From: Pseudomonas avellanae BPIC 631 | Lineage (GTDB): Bacteria > Pseudomonadota > Gammaproteobacteria > Pseudomonadales > Pseudomonadaceae | NCBI RefSeq assembly: GCF_000444135.1 | Contig: NZ_ATDK01000046.1 | Location: 1 to 64,000 of the forward strand | Length of the DNA stretch: 64,000 nt | Direction: 5' to 3' | In this document: piece after piece, positions 8,933-19,700 of the stretch | Layout of the letters: each line of letters begins with the position of its first letter | How positions within the stretch are numbered: the stretch's first letter is position 1 | The notes under the pieces: generated by a model | What the model was told of the DNA's origin: nothing | Seen by the model: the letters and a program-made list of their open reading frames with translations, nothing else | Database searches by the model: none | Translations under genes and position numbers: made by a program

Positions 8933-11900
8933 TGGGTTTCCTCCACACCGATCGTCAGCCCGTCGTACCACCATGCCGCCAGGCTGTAGACGTCCGGAGC
9001 CTTGAGCACGCTGAAGTGATTACCTGGCCCCTGCCACAGCGCAAGCTGCGGCAACAACTGCTGCCAACCTGCCGCAGACGAAGCCTGTTCAAGCTGGTTG
9101 TCCAGTGCATCCAGCTGCGGATCATCCACCAGCACCAGACTCGCCCTGCCGTTGTAGCTTCCCGGATCTGGCCGATAGACAGTGCGCACTGCACTGGCAA
9201 ACGTGCGAACGATGCCTTGCAGCGCCTGCGGTGCAAGGCGTTGCGGCAACAGACCGACGCGCACCATGGCGCTCTGGAGCAGATGCAGTTGGGTGTTGCC
9301 ATCGCAATCGGCAAACGCCAGCGGGTCGAGTTCCAGGCTTTTGCCACTGGACAGCTGCAACGCCTCGATCAGCCGCTCCAGCGCTGCCGTTGCGGTGTAA
9401 GGCTTGCTGCTCAAGCCATCACCGCCGGGCGCTTCGCTGTCAATCAGGGTCAGTGACGCGACGTCGCGGCCACGTGCCTGAAGCTTGACCGCCATGGCGT
9501 GTGCCGCCCAGCCGCCAAAGGAGTGCCCGACCAGATGCAATGGCCCTTGCGGGTACATCGCCTCAATCGCCAGCACATGGCTCTGCGCTGCGGCTTCCAC
9601 CCGGCTGTGCGGCACGCTGCGGCCGTCCAGCCCGCGTGGTTGCAGGCCATAGATCGGCCAGTCCGGCCCCAGCGCCTCGGCCAGGCCGATGAAACTGGTG
9701 ACACTGTCACCAGCACCCGGTACGCAGAACAACGGCGCATGCCCATCGCGCCCGCTCTGGATGGCCAGCAGCGACTGATAAGCCGGTGCCGAATGCGCCG
9801 TGGCAGGCGCGTCTTGCAACGCCTGACCAATGCGCTGGCCGAGGGTGTTTATGTGGGGAGCCTGCATCATGCTCATGTGATCGCCCGGCACGCTGACGCA
9901 CTGCAGCGCGCCTTTGGGCAATATCTCTGCCCAACCCAGCGTCGGGCTGGTGCCCGGCGGTGCCGTTGGCCGTTGATCGGCGCAGAACAGGTGAATAGGC
10001 AGGCTGAGCGGCTCCACCTGGTAATGGGCCAATGCATGACCGTGCGCCACTTCGCGCTCCAGATAGTGGCGCAATTGCCGGTCGTCCGCCTGAGCCAGTT
10101 CCTCATACAACAGCTGCTCGTCGCGACACAGTTGCAGCAAGGTGTCGAAGTCTGGCAACGCCGCCTGCTCGCCCAGTGAGTTCAAACGCGCCAGCGCGGT
10201 CGAGCCCGTTTCGTCCTGTGCCTGCCAATGCGCGATGCAGTGCGACAGCAATTGCCGCTCCAGCAGGTCCGGCCCCTGCCAGCGCGCCTTGCCCTGATCG
10301 GTGAGGCGCGGCACATAGCTGTCGATCAGGCCGAGGAACGTAACGGCCTCGTCCATACCGAGCAATTGCGTGGCCACTTCATAAGCCAGCACCCCGCCGA
10401 ATGACCAACCCGCCAGCCGGTAATGGCCGCGTGGCTGGACCTGCCGAATGCGCTCGACCAGCCGCGCTGCCAGGCACTCAAGGGTCCGCAACTGCTGCTG
10501 GCCCAGCCCGATGCCCGGCAGGCCGTAGATCGGAAAATCGCCATTCAGATGCTGCCCGAGCACCGGGAAATACGCATCCAGCCCGGTGAAGTCGTGAATC
10601 AGGAACAACGGTGGCTCGCTGCCGCCCGCCCGCACGGTGATCACTTCCTGGGCGTCGGTGGTGGGCAGCGGACGCTGGTCGAGCAACCCGGCCAGCGCAG
10701 TAATGCTCGGGTGCTGGAACAATTCAGCCAGGGTCAGCGGCAACCCGGCCTTCTGCAGCAGGCTGACCAGACGGATCGCCGACAGCGAATGCCCGCCCAG
10801 CTCAAAGAAGCTGTCGTGTCGGCCGATTCGCCCGACTTCCAGAACCTCGGTCCACAGCTGCGCCAGGCGCTCTTCCAGCACGCTGGACGGCGCTTGATAG
10901 ATGGCCGTCGCCAGCGCGTCCATGTCCGGTGCCGGCAAGGCCTTGCGGTCGACCTTGCCGTTCTGGGTCAACGGCAATGCATCCAGGCCGACATAGGTCG
11001 CAGGCACCATGTATTCCGGCAATCGCCCCAGCAACTGCGCGCGCAATGTGGCGCTGTCTAGAGACGCATCGCGTCGGGTGAAATACGCCACCAGCCGCAA
11101 GGTGCCGTCTTCCAGACGCTGAGTGGTGACGACGGCTTCGGCAACGCCCGGGCATTGGGCAAGCTGCTGCTCAATTTCACCCAGTTCGACGCGCACGCCA
11201 CGGATTTTCACCTGATCATCGTTACGCCCCAGGTACTCAAGCGTGCCGTCAGCCAGCCAGCGCACCAGGTCGCCGGTGCGGTACATCCTGGCGGCCGCCA
11301 CGTTGCTGAACGGATCATCGAGGAAGCGCTCGGCGGTCAGGTCCGGGCGGTTCAGGTAGCCGCGTGCCACGCCGGTGCCGCCGATGTACAACTCGCCCGG
11401 CACGCCAAGCGGCACCGGCTGACTATGCGCGTCCAGCACGTAAAGCCGCGCATGGGCAACCGGTTTGCCGATATGCAGCACCCCTTGCGGCAGCATGAGG
11501 CCGGAACTGGCCACTACCGTGGTTTCCGTCGGTCCGTAATTGTTGACCACCGCAAAGCCCGGATCCTGGTTGAAATGACGCAGGCGGTCGCCGCCGATCA
11601 GCAGGGTGTGCAGGGTCGGGTGGCGCAGCTCGCGGCTGAACGCGTATTCAGCCACCGGCGTGGGCAAAAAAGCTACGTGCAGCGGTTGCGCCAGCCACCA
11701 GTCGAGCAGCAGGTCGAGCTGTTCGTTGCCGATATCGGCAGGCGGCAGGTGCAGCACGGCCCCGGCACACAGTGCAGGCCAGACCTCCCAGGCCATCGCA
11801 TCAAAGCCGAAGCCGGCCACACTGGCTGTGTGGCTGCCAGCGCGCAGATCGAAGGCCTGACAGTGCCAGTCCACCAGATTGTTGAGCGTGCGGTGCTCGA

Positions 11901-14900
11901 CCATCACGCCCTTCGGCTGCCCGGTAGAACCTGAGGTGTAGATCACGTAGGCCAGATTTTCAGCGGTCAGCCCCGGCACATGCGGCGTTTCATCACGTTG
12001 CAGCCAGTCCGGGCGATCAAGCGCAACCAGCGGCACATGCAGATCAGGCACCCGCGCCAAAAGGTCGAATTGGGCCAGCACCACCACCGGCGCGCTGTCT
12101 TCCAGCAGGTAGCCTATACGCTCGTCCGGGTGCGCCGGATCGACCGGCACGTAGCTGGCTCCGGCTTTCAATACCGCGAGCATTGCGCACAGTGTTTCCA
12201 GCCCGCGCCGCGCCAGCACCGCCACCCGGTCGTCCGGGCGCACACCAAGCCCGATCAGGTGATGGGCCAGCGCATTGGCGCGATGGTTCAGCTCGTCGTA
12301 AGTCAGGCGCTGATCGCCCACCTGTGCAGCCACGGCATTAGGCTGATGCTGCTCGATGCGCTGATGGATGGTCAGCGCGCTTTCAGGCGTGGTCGGCTCG
12401 GCATTGAAGCCTTGCAGCAGCTCGCTGCGCTCGGTGACCGGCAGCGTGCTCAGGGTCTGAAGCGGCGTCAGTGGCGCGTGCTCCAGCGCAACCAGCAGGC
12501 TTTCCACAGCGCAGGCCAGATAGGCGCAGACCCGCCGCGCATCGATGCCCGCCGAGGTCAGCGCGGTCAGGTCGAACACCTCGCCCAGATCATCGACGCT
12601 GAGCGTCAACGGATAGCTGCTGCGTTCGGCCGTCTGCAACAGTTCGATGCCCTGCCAGGCCGTGCTCGCGGCCTCGTCATGACTGCCGGGCGCTGCACTG
12701 TGGCGATAATTCAACAGCGCACTGAACAACGGCGCGCCCGCAGGCAGCGCGCTGCAACGCTGGGCAAGGGCCAGCGAAGCGTGTTCGTGAGCGAGCAAGC
12801 CGGTCAGACGCCGATGGGTCTGTAGCACGGCGTCGCGGGCGGTCTGCTCGGCAAGGTCGATACGCAGCGGCAAGGTGTTGATGAACACCCCCAGCGTGCG
12901 CTCTGCACCTTCAGCACCACCCAGCCGACCGATCAGCACGGTGCCGAACACCACTGTGTCGCGACCGGACAAGCGGCCCAGCACCTGAGCCCAGGCCAGG
13001 TGCATCAGGCTCGCCGCGCTGACGCCCAGTTGCCGCACCTGATCGCGGATACGCTGGCTCAGCGCTGCATCCAGACGCAACCGGGCTTCGCCAGGCACCT
13101 CAGGCCCTGGCAAGGTGGCCTGAGCATAAGGCAGGGTTGGCTCGTCAAGGTCGCCCAGTTGCTCGCGGAAGAACGTTTCATGAGCGTCGTGACCCGGCCC
13201 CAGCAAGGTATGTGCGATGTAATTGCGGTACGGCACCGGCGCCGGCAGTTGCGCCTGCTGATCGAGCAGCACGGCCTGCAACTCATGGCTCAACAGGTCG
13301 AGCGCGACGTGGTCCATGATCAGGTGATGGAACAGAAGCACGGCGACAATGCGCTGGTTGTCCGGGTCCTCGGCATGCACCAGACGCAGCAACGGCGCGC
13401 CTAGCAGGTTCAGCGGTTCCGGGGCGTGCAGCGCGGGCAGCGGCAACTCGATGACCGGCAACAGGGCATGGCGCCACACCACTTGCACGGGCGTTTCGAG
13501 CCCTTCCCAATACAGCGAAGTACGCAGCACATCGTTACGGGCGATGACCTGTTGCAGCGCCTGGCAGAAGGCGTCCAGCCGCGAACGGTCAGCAAATGCA
13601 AAGCGCGCTTGCAGGCGATAGGGGTCATCGTCGCCGGCCGACAGGTAATGATAGAAAATACCGGCCTGCAACGGCCCCAGCGGGTAGATGTCCTGAATAT
13701 TGGCTGCGCCGCCTGTCACGCTGGCAACCACGCGATCAATGCCCGCCTGATCCAGCTTGACCAGCGGCAACAGGTCCGGCGTGATCGAGGTGCAATCCGC
13801 GCCAATCAGGTTGGCCGGAATCTTCACCTGGCTGCCGCTGCCAACCGCGCTGGCCAGGGCGGCGAGCGTCGGCTGAGCGAACAGCACGCGCACATCGGCG
13901 TCCATGCCCCGGCGACGCATGCGCGCAATCAGGGTGACGGCCAGCAGCGAATGCCCGCCCAGTTCAAAGAAGTGGTCGTGCCGTCCCACCTGTTCGACCT
14001 GCAGCAGGTCGCTCCAGATCTCGGCCAGCGCGGTTTCCAGTTCGCCTTGCGGCGGTTCATAGTTGCGTCCCGGCAAGGCCTCGCGATCCGGCACCGGCAA
14101 GGCGCGGCGGTCCACTTTGCCATTGGCGGTCAATGGCCAGGCATCCAGGCGCACAAAGGCGTTGGGCACCATGTACCCCGGCAGACGGGCGAGCATGTCG
14201 CTGCGCAGTTGCGCCGCTGCCATCGTGGCGCTATCGGCACGTTCGATGAAGTACGCCACCAGACGCGACTGGCCCGGTTCGTCTTCGCGGGCCATGACCA
14301 GCGCTTCTTCAATGCCCGGCAATTGCGTCAGTTGCGCCTCGATTTCGCCCAGTTCGATGCGCACACCGCGAATCTTCACCTGATCGTCGTTACGACCCAG
14401 ATAATCCAGCGTGCCATCGGCGTTCCAGCGCGCCAGATCGCCAGTACGGTACATGCGCGCATGCGGTTGCCCGGCAAAAGGATCGAGCAGGAAGCGCTCG
14501 GCAGTCAATTGCGGCTGGTTCAGGTAACCGCGTGCCACGCCTTCGCCACCGATGTACAACTCACCGGCGACGCCCAGCGGCACCAGTTGCTGCTGATCGT
14601 CCAGCAAATACACACGGGTATTGGCGATCGGCTTGCCGATGTCGAGGCTGCCATCGGGCAGCAAGCGTCCCGAGGTGGCGACCACCGTGGCCTCGGTCGG
14701 GCCATAGTTATTGATCACGGCAAAGCCCGGCTCGCGATGAAACTGCCGCAGCCGGTCGCCGCCGATCAGCAGCGTGCGCAGGGTCGGATGACGCAACTCG
14801 CGGCTGAACGCATATTCGGCGACCGGGGTCGGCAGGAATGCGACCTGCAGCGGTTGCGCCAGCCACCAGTCGAGCAGCGCGTCGAGTTGTTCGTTGCCAA

Positions 14901-16716
14901 TCTCTGCCGGTGGCACGTGCAGCGTCGCCCCGGCGCACAGCGCCGGCCAGACCTCCCAGGCCATCGCGTCAAACCCAAAGCCGGCAACGCTGGCGGTGTG
15001 GCTGCCTGCCTGCAGGTCGAATGCCTGGCAATGCCAATGCACCAGGTTTTCCAGGGTGCGATGTTCGACCATCACGCCTTTCGGTTGCCCGGTGGAACCC
15101 GAGGTGTAGATCACATAGGCCAGATCCGTGGCGGTCAGCCCTGCCACGACAGGGTTGTGCGGCTGCTCGGGCCACTGCGGCCGATCCAGCGCGATCACCG
15201 GCACGCCCAGCGCGGGCAGGCGCTCGATGAAGGTGTGTTGCGCCAGCACCGCAACCGGCGCGCTGTCGCTCAGCAGGTAGGCAATACGTTCACCCGGATG
15301 CGCCGGATCCACCGGCACATAGCAGGCCCCGGCCTTGAGCACGGCCAGCAAGCCCACCAGTGTGTCCAGCCCGCGACGCGCCACCACGGCAACACGCTCA
15401 TCCGGGCGTACGCCCAGGCTGATCAGATAATGAGCAAGGCTGTTGGCCTGGCGGTTCAGCTCGGCATAACTCAGCGATTGCTCGCCGACCTGCGCCGCAA
15501 TGGCCGCAGGCAAACGGGCTGCCTGAGCCTCTATCAAGCCATGCACGGTCTGGTTTTGCGCAAAGCCAAGGCCGGTGGGGTTAAGCGTCTCAAGCAGGTA
15601 CTGGCGCTCCTGCCTGCCCACCAGCGGAACCTGTGCGAGCGCCGTCTGCTGATCATTCACCAGTGCCTGCAGCAATTGCTCGAAATAACCGCAGTAGCGC
15701 TGCACGGTGGTGTCATCGAACAATGCTGTTGCGTAATCCAGCGTGCCGACCAGCGCATCGCCGTGCTCGCCCAGGTTCAGCGACAGGTCGAATCTGGCGG
15801 TCTGAGCGCTCTGCTCGACCAAGGCCAGCGACAGCCCATCCATCTGCGGCAGTGAACTGTCCCCGGCCAGCCAATTGAGCGTGGTCTGGAACAGCGGCGC
15901 GTGCGCCAGGCTGCGTGCCGGGCGAACGATTTCCACCACCTGCTCGAACGGCAGGTCCTGGTGATCCTGAGCTTCCAGCACCCGGGTTCTGACCTGGGCC
16001 AGCAAGGCTTCACCGGTCGCGGCCGACGAAGTGTTGATGCGCACCGCCAGGGTATTGACGAAAAGCCCGATCAGCCCTTCCAGTTCAGCACGACCACGCC
16101 CTGCAATCGGGCTGCCGATAACCACCTCGGCCTGACCGGAAAGACGCGCCAGCAGCGCTCCCCAGGCAGTCATCAAGGTCATGTACAGCGTCACGCCCTG
16201 GCGCTGCGCCAGGGCACGCAAACCTGCGGTCAGTTGGCCATCAAGTCGGACCGCCAGGCTGGCACCGGCAAAGTCCTGCTGCGCCGGGCGTGGCCGGTCG
16301 GTTGGCAGGGTTAGCAGCGTTGGCGCGCCGTCCAGCGTCTGGCGCCAGTAGGCGGCCTGGTGTTGCAGGCGCTCGCCGCTCATCCAGCTTTGCTGCCAGA
16401 CCGCATAGTCTGCGTACTGAATGGCCAGCGCGGGCAACGGATCGGACTTGCCGTGACGCAAGGCCGGGTACAGCGCCAGCAGTTCGCGGGTCAGCACGCC
16501 CATCGACCAGCCGTCGGCGACGATGTGGTGCACAGTCAGCAGCAACACGTGACGTTCGTCCTCCAGCTGTAACAGGCTGCCACGTATCAGCGGTCCGCGC
16601 GTCAGGTCAAACGGTGCTGCGGCCTCGCTCACTACGCGTTCGGCCAGCGTTTCCGGGCACAGGCGCAGGTCTTCGACGTGCAGCAGCGAGCTGCCAGGCA
16701 ACTCGGCAAAAACCAC
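8929..16716 (-). CDS. SyfB fragment 5: C7-A7-T7, C8-A8-T8, TE-TE
   Basis: This 2,595-residue frame contains the rest of C7 (HHIVADGWS), A7 (leucine code, YGPTEATVVATSG), T7, C8 (HHLIMDH, with a diverged dual-type start HYLSAGDDD), A8 (leucine code) and T8 (FFELGGHSLSA). Two thioesterases follow: TE1 with LAGWSFGGVLAYE near 10,410 and TE2 with LVGHSFGGWAAH near 9,525. Tandem type I thioesterases are typical of Pseudomonas lipopeptide synthetases and would release the chain, in syringafactins as a linear acid. The stop overlaps the macA start (ATGA). It lacks a native start in this sequence. Confidence 0.85.
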   Translation of the reverse strand: MVFAELPGSSLLHVEDLRLCPETLAERVVSEAAAPFDLTRGPLIRGSLLQLEDERHVLLLTVHHIVADGWSMGVLTRELLALYPALRHGKSDPLPALAIQYADYAVWQQSWMSGERLQHQAAYWRQTLDGAPTLLTLPTDRPRPAQQDFAGASLAVRLDGQLTAGLRALAQRQGVTLYMTLMTAWGALLARLSGQAEVVIGSPIAGRGRAELEGLIGLFVNTLAVRINTSSAATGEALLAQVRTRVLEAQDHQDLPFEQVVEIVRPARSLAHAPLFQTTLNWLAGDSSLPQMDGLSLALVEQSAQTARFDLSLNLGEHGDALVGTLDYATALFDDTTVQRYCGYFEQLLQALVNDQQTALAQVPLVGRQERQYLLETLNPTGLGFAQNQTVHGLIEAQAARLPAAIAAQVGEQSLSYAELNRQANSLAHYLISLGVRPDERVAVVARRGLDTLVGLLAVLKAGACYVPVDPAHPGERIAYLLSDSAPVAVLAQHTFIERLPALGVPVIALDRPQWPEQPHNPVVAGLTATDLAYVIYTSGSTGQPKGVMVEHRTLENLVHWHCQAFDLQAGSHTASVAGFGFDAMAWEVWPALCAGATLHVPPAEIGNEQLDALLDWWLAQPLQVAFLPTPVAEYAFSRELRHPTLRTLLIGGDRLRQFHREPGFAVINNYGPTEATVVATSGRLLPDGSLDIGKPIANTRVYLLDDQQQLVPLGVAGELYIGGEGVARGYLNQPQLTAERFLLDPFAGQPHARMYRTGDLARWNADGTLDYLGRNDDQVKIRGVRIELGEIEAQLTQLPGIEEALVMAREDEPGQSRLVAYFIERADSATMAAAQLRSDMLARLPGYMVPNAFVRLDAWPLTANGKVDRRALPVPDREALPGRNYEPPQGELETALAEIWSDLLQVEQVGRHDHFFELGGHSLLAVTLIARMRRRGMDADVRVLFAQPTLAALASAVGSGSQVKIPANLIGADCTSITPDLLPLVKLDQAGIDRVVASVTGGAANIQDIYPLGPLQAGIFYHYLSAGDDDPYRLQARFAFADRSRLDAFCQALQQVIARNDVLRTSLYWEGLETPVQVVWRHALLPVIELPLPALHAPEPLNLLGAPLLRLVHAEDPDNQRIVAVLLFHHLIMDHVALDLLSHELQAVLLDQQAQLPAPVPYRNYIAHTLLGPGHDAHETFFREQLGDLDEPTLPYAQATLPGPEVPGEARLRLDAALSQRIRDQVRQLGVSAASLMHLAWAQVLGRLSGRDTVVFGTVLIGRLGGAEGAERTLGVFINTLPLRIDLAEQTARDAVLQTHRRLTGLLAHEHASLALAQRCSALPAGAPLFSALLNYRHSAAPGSHDEAASTAWQGIELLQTAERSSYPLTLSVDDLGEVFDLTALTSAGIDARRVCAYLACAVESLLVALEHAPLTPLQTLSTLPVTERSELLQGFNAEPTTPESALTIHQRIEQHQPNAVAAQVGDQRLTYDELNHRANALAHHLIGLGVRPDDRVAVLARRGLETLCAMLAVLKAGASYVPVDPAHPDERIGYLLEDSAPVVVLAQFDLLARVPDLHVPLVALDRPDWLQRDETPHVPGLTAENLAYVIYTSGSTGQPKGVMVEHRTLNNLVDWHCQAFDLRAGSHTASVAGFGFDAMAWEVWPALCAGAVLHLPPADIGNEQLDLLLDWWLAQPLHVAFLPTPVAEYAFSRELRHPTLHTLLIGGDRLRHFNQDPGFAVVNNYGPTETTVVASSGLMLPQGVLHIGKPVAHARLYVLDAHSQPVPLGVPGELYIGGTGVARGYLNRPDLTAERFLDDPFSNVAAARMYRTGDLVRWLADGTLEYLGRNDDQVKIRGVRVELGEIEQQLAQCPGVAEAVVTTQRLEDGTLRLVAYFTRRDASLDSATLRAQLLGRLPEYMVPATYVGLDALPLTQNGKVDRKALPAPDMDALATAIYQAPSSVLEERLAQLWTEVLEVGRIGRHDSFFELGGHSLSAIRLVSLLQKAGLPLTLAELFQHPSITALAGLLDQRPLPTTDAQEVITVRAGGSEPPLFLIHDFTGLDAYFPVLGQHLNGDFPIYGLPGIGLGQQQLRTLECLAARLVERIRQVQPRGHYRLAGWSFGGVLAYEVATQLLGMDEAVTFLGLIDSYVPRLTDQGKARWQGPDLLERQLLSHCIAHWQAQDETGSTALARLNSLGEQAALPDFDTLLQLCRDEQLLYEELAQADDRQLRHYLEREVAHGHALAHYQVEPLSLPIHLFCADQRPTAPPGTSPTLGWAEILPKGALQCVSVPGDHMSMMQAPHINTLGQRIGQALQDAPATAHSAPAYQSLLAIQSGRDGHAPLFCVPGAGDSVTSFIGLAEALGPDWPIYGLQPRGLDGRSVPHSRVEAAAQSHVLAIEAMYPQGPLHLVGHSFGGWAAHAMAVKLQARGRDVASLTLIDSEAPGGDGLSSKPYTATAALERLIEALQLSSGKSLELDPLAFADCDGNTQLHLLQSAMVRVGLLPQRLAPQALQGIVRTFASAVRTVYRPDPGSYNGRASLVLVDDPQLDALDNQLEQASSAAGWQQLLPQLALWQGPGNHFSVLKAPDVYSLAAWWYDGLTIGVEETQ

Positions 16717-19700
16717 CTCAGCGCCCTCTTCACAGGCAATAAAGCGGCGCGCAGGGTTTCGTGGCGCTCGACGATCCGCGCCAGCGCGGCGGTCAGCGCG
16801 TTCACATCCAGATCGCCGCGCAGGCTCAGGGCCAGCGAGATGTTGTACGCCTCGCTGCCGCCTTCAAGCTGGGCCAGGAACCACAGGCGTTGTTGGGCAA
16901 ACGACAGCGGCAACGACTGGTCACGCGGCGCTGGCAGGATCAGCGACAGCTCGCTGCGTCCGGCACCGGCCAGCGCGGCAGCAACGGCTGCCAGTTCACC
17001 CAGCGCAAAGAGTTCGCCCAGTGGCAATTCCATGCCCAGTTGCTGGCGAACCTGAGAAACCATGCGCATGGCCAGCAGGGAATGCCCGCCCATGTCGAAA
17101 AAGTGATCGTGGCGGCCGACCCGCTCTACCTGCAACACTTCGGCCCAGATTTGCGCCAGGGCGATTTCAATGTCACCCTGCGGTGGTTCGTAGGCAAGCC
17201 CCAGCAGCGAGGAGTGATCCGGTTCAGGCAATGCACGGCGGTCCAGCTTGCCATTGGCGGTCAACGGCAGCGCGGTCAGCTCGATGAAGGCCACCGGGAC
17301 CATATAATCCGGCAGGTTGGCCTGCATGTGCGCACGCATCTGTTCCGGCGCGGGCGCTTCGACGTCCTGTTGGCTGGTGAAATAGGCGACCAGGCGCACA
17401 TTGCCCGGCTCGTCTTCGCGGGCCAGCACCACCGCTTCCCTGATCCCCGGCAATTGGTGCAGGCAATTGACGATCTCGCCCAGTTCGATACGGAAACCAC
17501 GGATCTTGACCTGGTCATCGTTGCGCCCCAGGCATTCCAGTTGCCCGTCGTCCAGCCAGCGGCCCAGATCGCCCGTGCGGTACATCATGGCACCGGGCTG
17601 ATCGCTGAGCGGGTCGGCAATAAATTTCTCGGCGGTCAGCTCCGGGCGGTTCAGATACCCCAAGGCAACGCCGTCGCCACCGATGTACAGCTCGCCGATC
17701 ACACCCAGCGGCGCCAGGCGTTGCTGAGCGTTCAGCACGTAAACCCGAGTGTTGCCGATGGGGCGGCCGATAGGCACTGATTCGGCGCTGCTTGCCAGCG
17801 ACCGAGCATCGTAAGCAGTCGCGAAGGTGGTGGTCTCGGTCGGGCCGTAACCGTTCAACAAATGCAGGCCCGGCGCCTGGGCCAGCAGTGCCCGAAAGCT
17901 TGCCGGGTCGGCGCGTTCGCCACCTGAAATCAGCACTCGCAAGCCGCAGAGCGCCTCAGGAATCATTTGCACGTACTGGTTGAACAGCGCCGTGGTGAGA
18001 AACAGCACGCTGACGTTGCCGTGACGCAAGGCTGCGCTGAAGCGCGCCGGGTCGATCAGCGTGGTGTGTTCGATCACAAACAGCTGCCCGCCGTTGAGCA
18101 AGGCACCCCAGACTTCCATGGTGCTGGCATCGAACGCCGGGTTGGACGCAAACGCGATGCTGTCCTGTTCGTTGAACTCGGCATAGCCGTTGTTCAACAC
18201 CAGCCGGACGATGCCGCGATGGCCGACGCGCACACCTTTTGGTGCCCCGGTGGAGCCCGAGGTGTACATGACGTAAGCCGCTGTGTCCGCGCCTTGCGGC
18301 AAGCCCGGATCATGCGCGGGCTGATCGTCCAGGTGCAGTTGGTCCAGATCGATGCGCTGCACCGACGTGGCAATAGACATGGCGCTCTGCGTCAACACGC
18401 ATTTCGCCTGGCAGTCGTCGAGCATGTAGTGCTGCCGCTCGGCAGGCGCATTGACATCCAGCGGTACATAGGTTGCCGCGCACTTGCCGATGGCCAACTG
18501 GCTGATCAGCAGTTCCAGCGAGCGTGGCAGCAGAATCGCCACATGCTCATCAGGCCGTACGCCCTGCCCCAGCAGGTAATGCGCAAGGTGGTTGGCGCGT
18601 TCGTTCAACTCGCCGTACGTCAGCGAACGACGACCATGCACGGCCGCAATGGCCTGCGGATGAAGTGCTGCGCGACGCTCGAACAGGCGGTGCACGGGCT
18701 GCTCGCGGGGGTATTCACGGTGGGTATCGTTGAACGTGGTCAGCAGTTGCTCGTGCTCAGCCTCCGGCAGCACCGACGATTCGATCAGCGTGGTTTTCGG
18801 TGGTTGTTGCAGTGCCTGCACCAGATGCACAAGGGCCTGTTGCAGATAAGCGCAGATCCGTTGCGGATCAATACCCGGTGCCGCCTGGACCGTCAGGCCG
18901 AAATCATCGCCGAAGTCATCGATACACACGGTCAGCGGGTAGTTGCTGCGCTCTTCTGCGTGGATGACCTCAATGCCTTGCCATGCGGCGCTGCTCGCCG
19001 GGTCATCGACCTGCGACGCCGCGCTGTGACGGTAATTGAGCAGCGTATTGAACAACGGCGCGCCAGCCGGCAAGGCGCTGCAGCGCTGAACCAGTGCCAG
19101 CTGAGCATGCTCGTGGGCGAGCATGCCGACCAGACGCCCGTGCAGGTCGAGCACCGCACTGCGCGCGCTGTGCCCGGCCAGGTCCATGCGCAGCGGCAAG
19201 GTATTGATAAACACACCCAGAGCGCGCTCACCGCCTTCACCCCCGCGCAAACGCCCAAGCAGCACGGTGCCGAACACCACGCTGTCGCGCCCGGACAACT
19301 GCCCCAGCACCTGGGCCCAGGCCAGGTGCATCAAGGTGGCGGCGCTGACACTCAACTGCCTGGCCTGATCGCGCACCTGGCTGCACAGGGCGCTGTCCAG
19401 TGTGAGCCGGGCCTCGCCAGGAATCTGCTCGGCGGAGGTCATTGCCAGACCGTAAGGCAAGGTCGGCTCATCGACATCGCCCAGTTGCGCGCGGAAGAAC
19501 GCTTCATGGGCGTCATCGCCAGGCCCTTGCAGGACGTGGGCGATGTAGTTGCGGTACGGCACGGGGGCGGCGAGTCCGGCTTCGTTGCCCAGCAGTATGG
19601 CCTGTAACTCGTGGCTCAATACGTCAAGGGCGATGTGGTCCATGATCACATGGTGGTAGCGCAGCACCGCAGTGATCCTCTGGTTGTCCGGGTCATGGGC

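Noticed and set aside
13426-15855. 809-residue open frame on the plus strand
   Set aside because: It lies antisense to the well-supported synthetase domains A7, T7 and C8; it is a shadow of GC-rich coding sequence with low-complexity H/Q/R-rich translation.
17967-19607. 546-residue plus-strand open frame
   Set aside because: Antisense to C6 and A6 of syfB; no motif and shadow-type composition.
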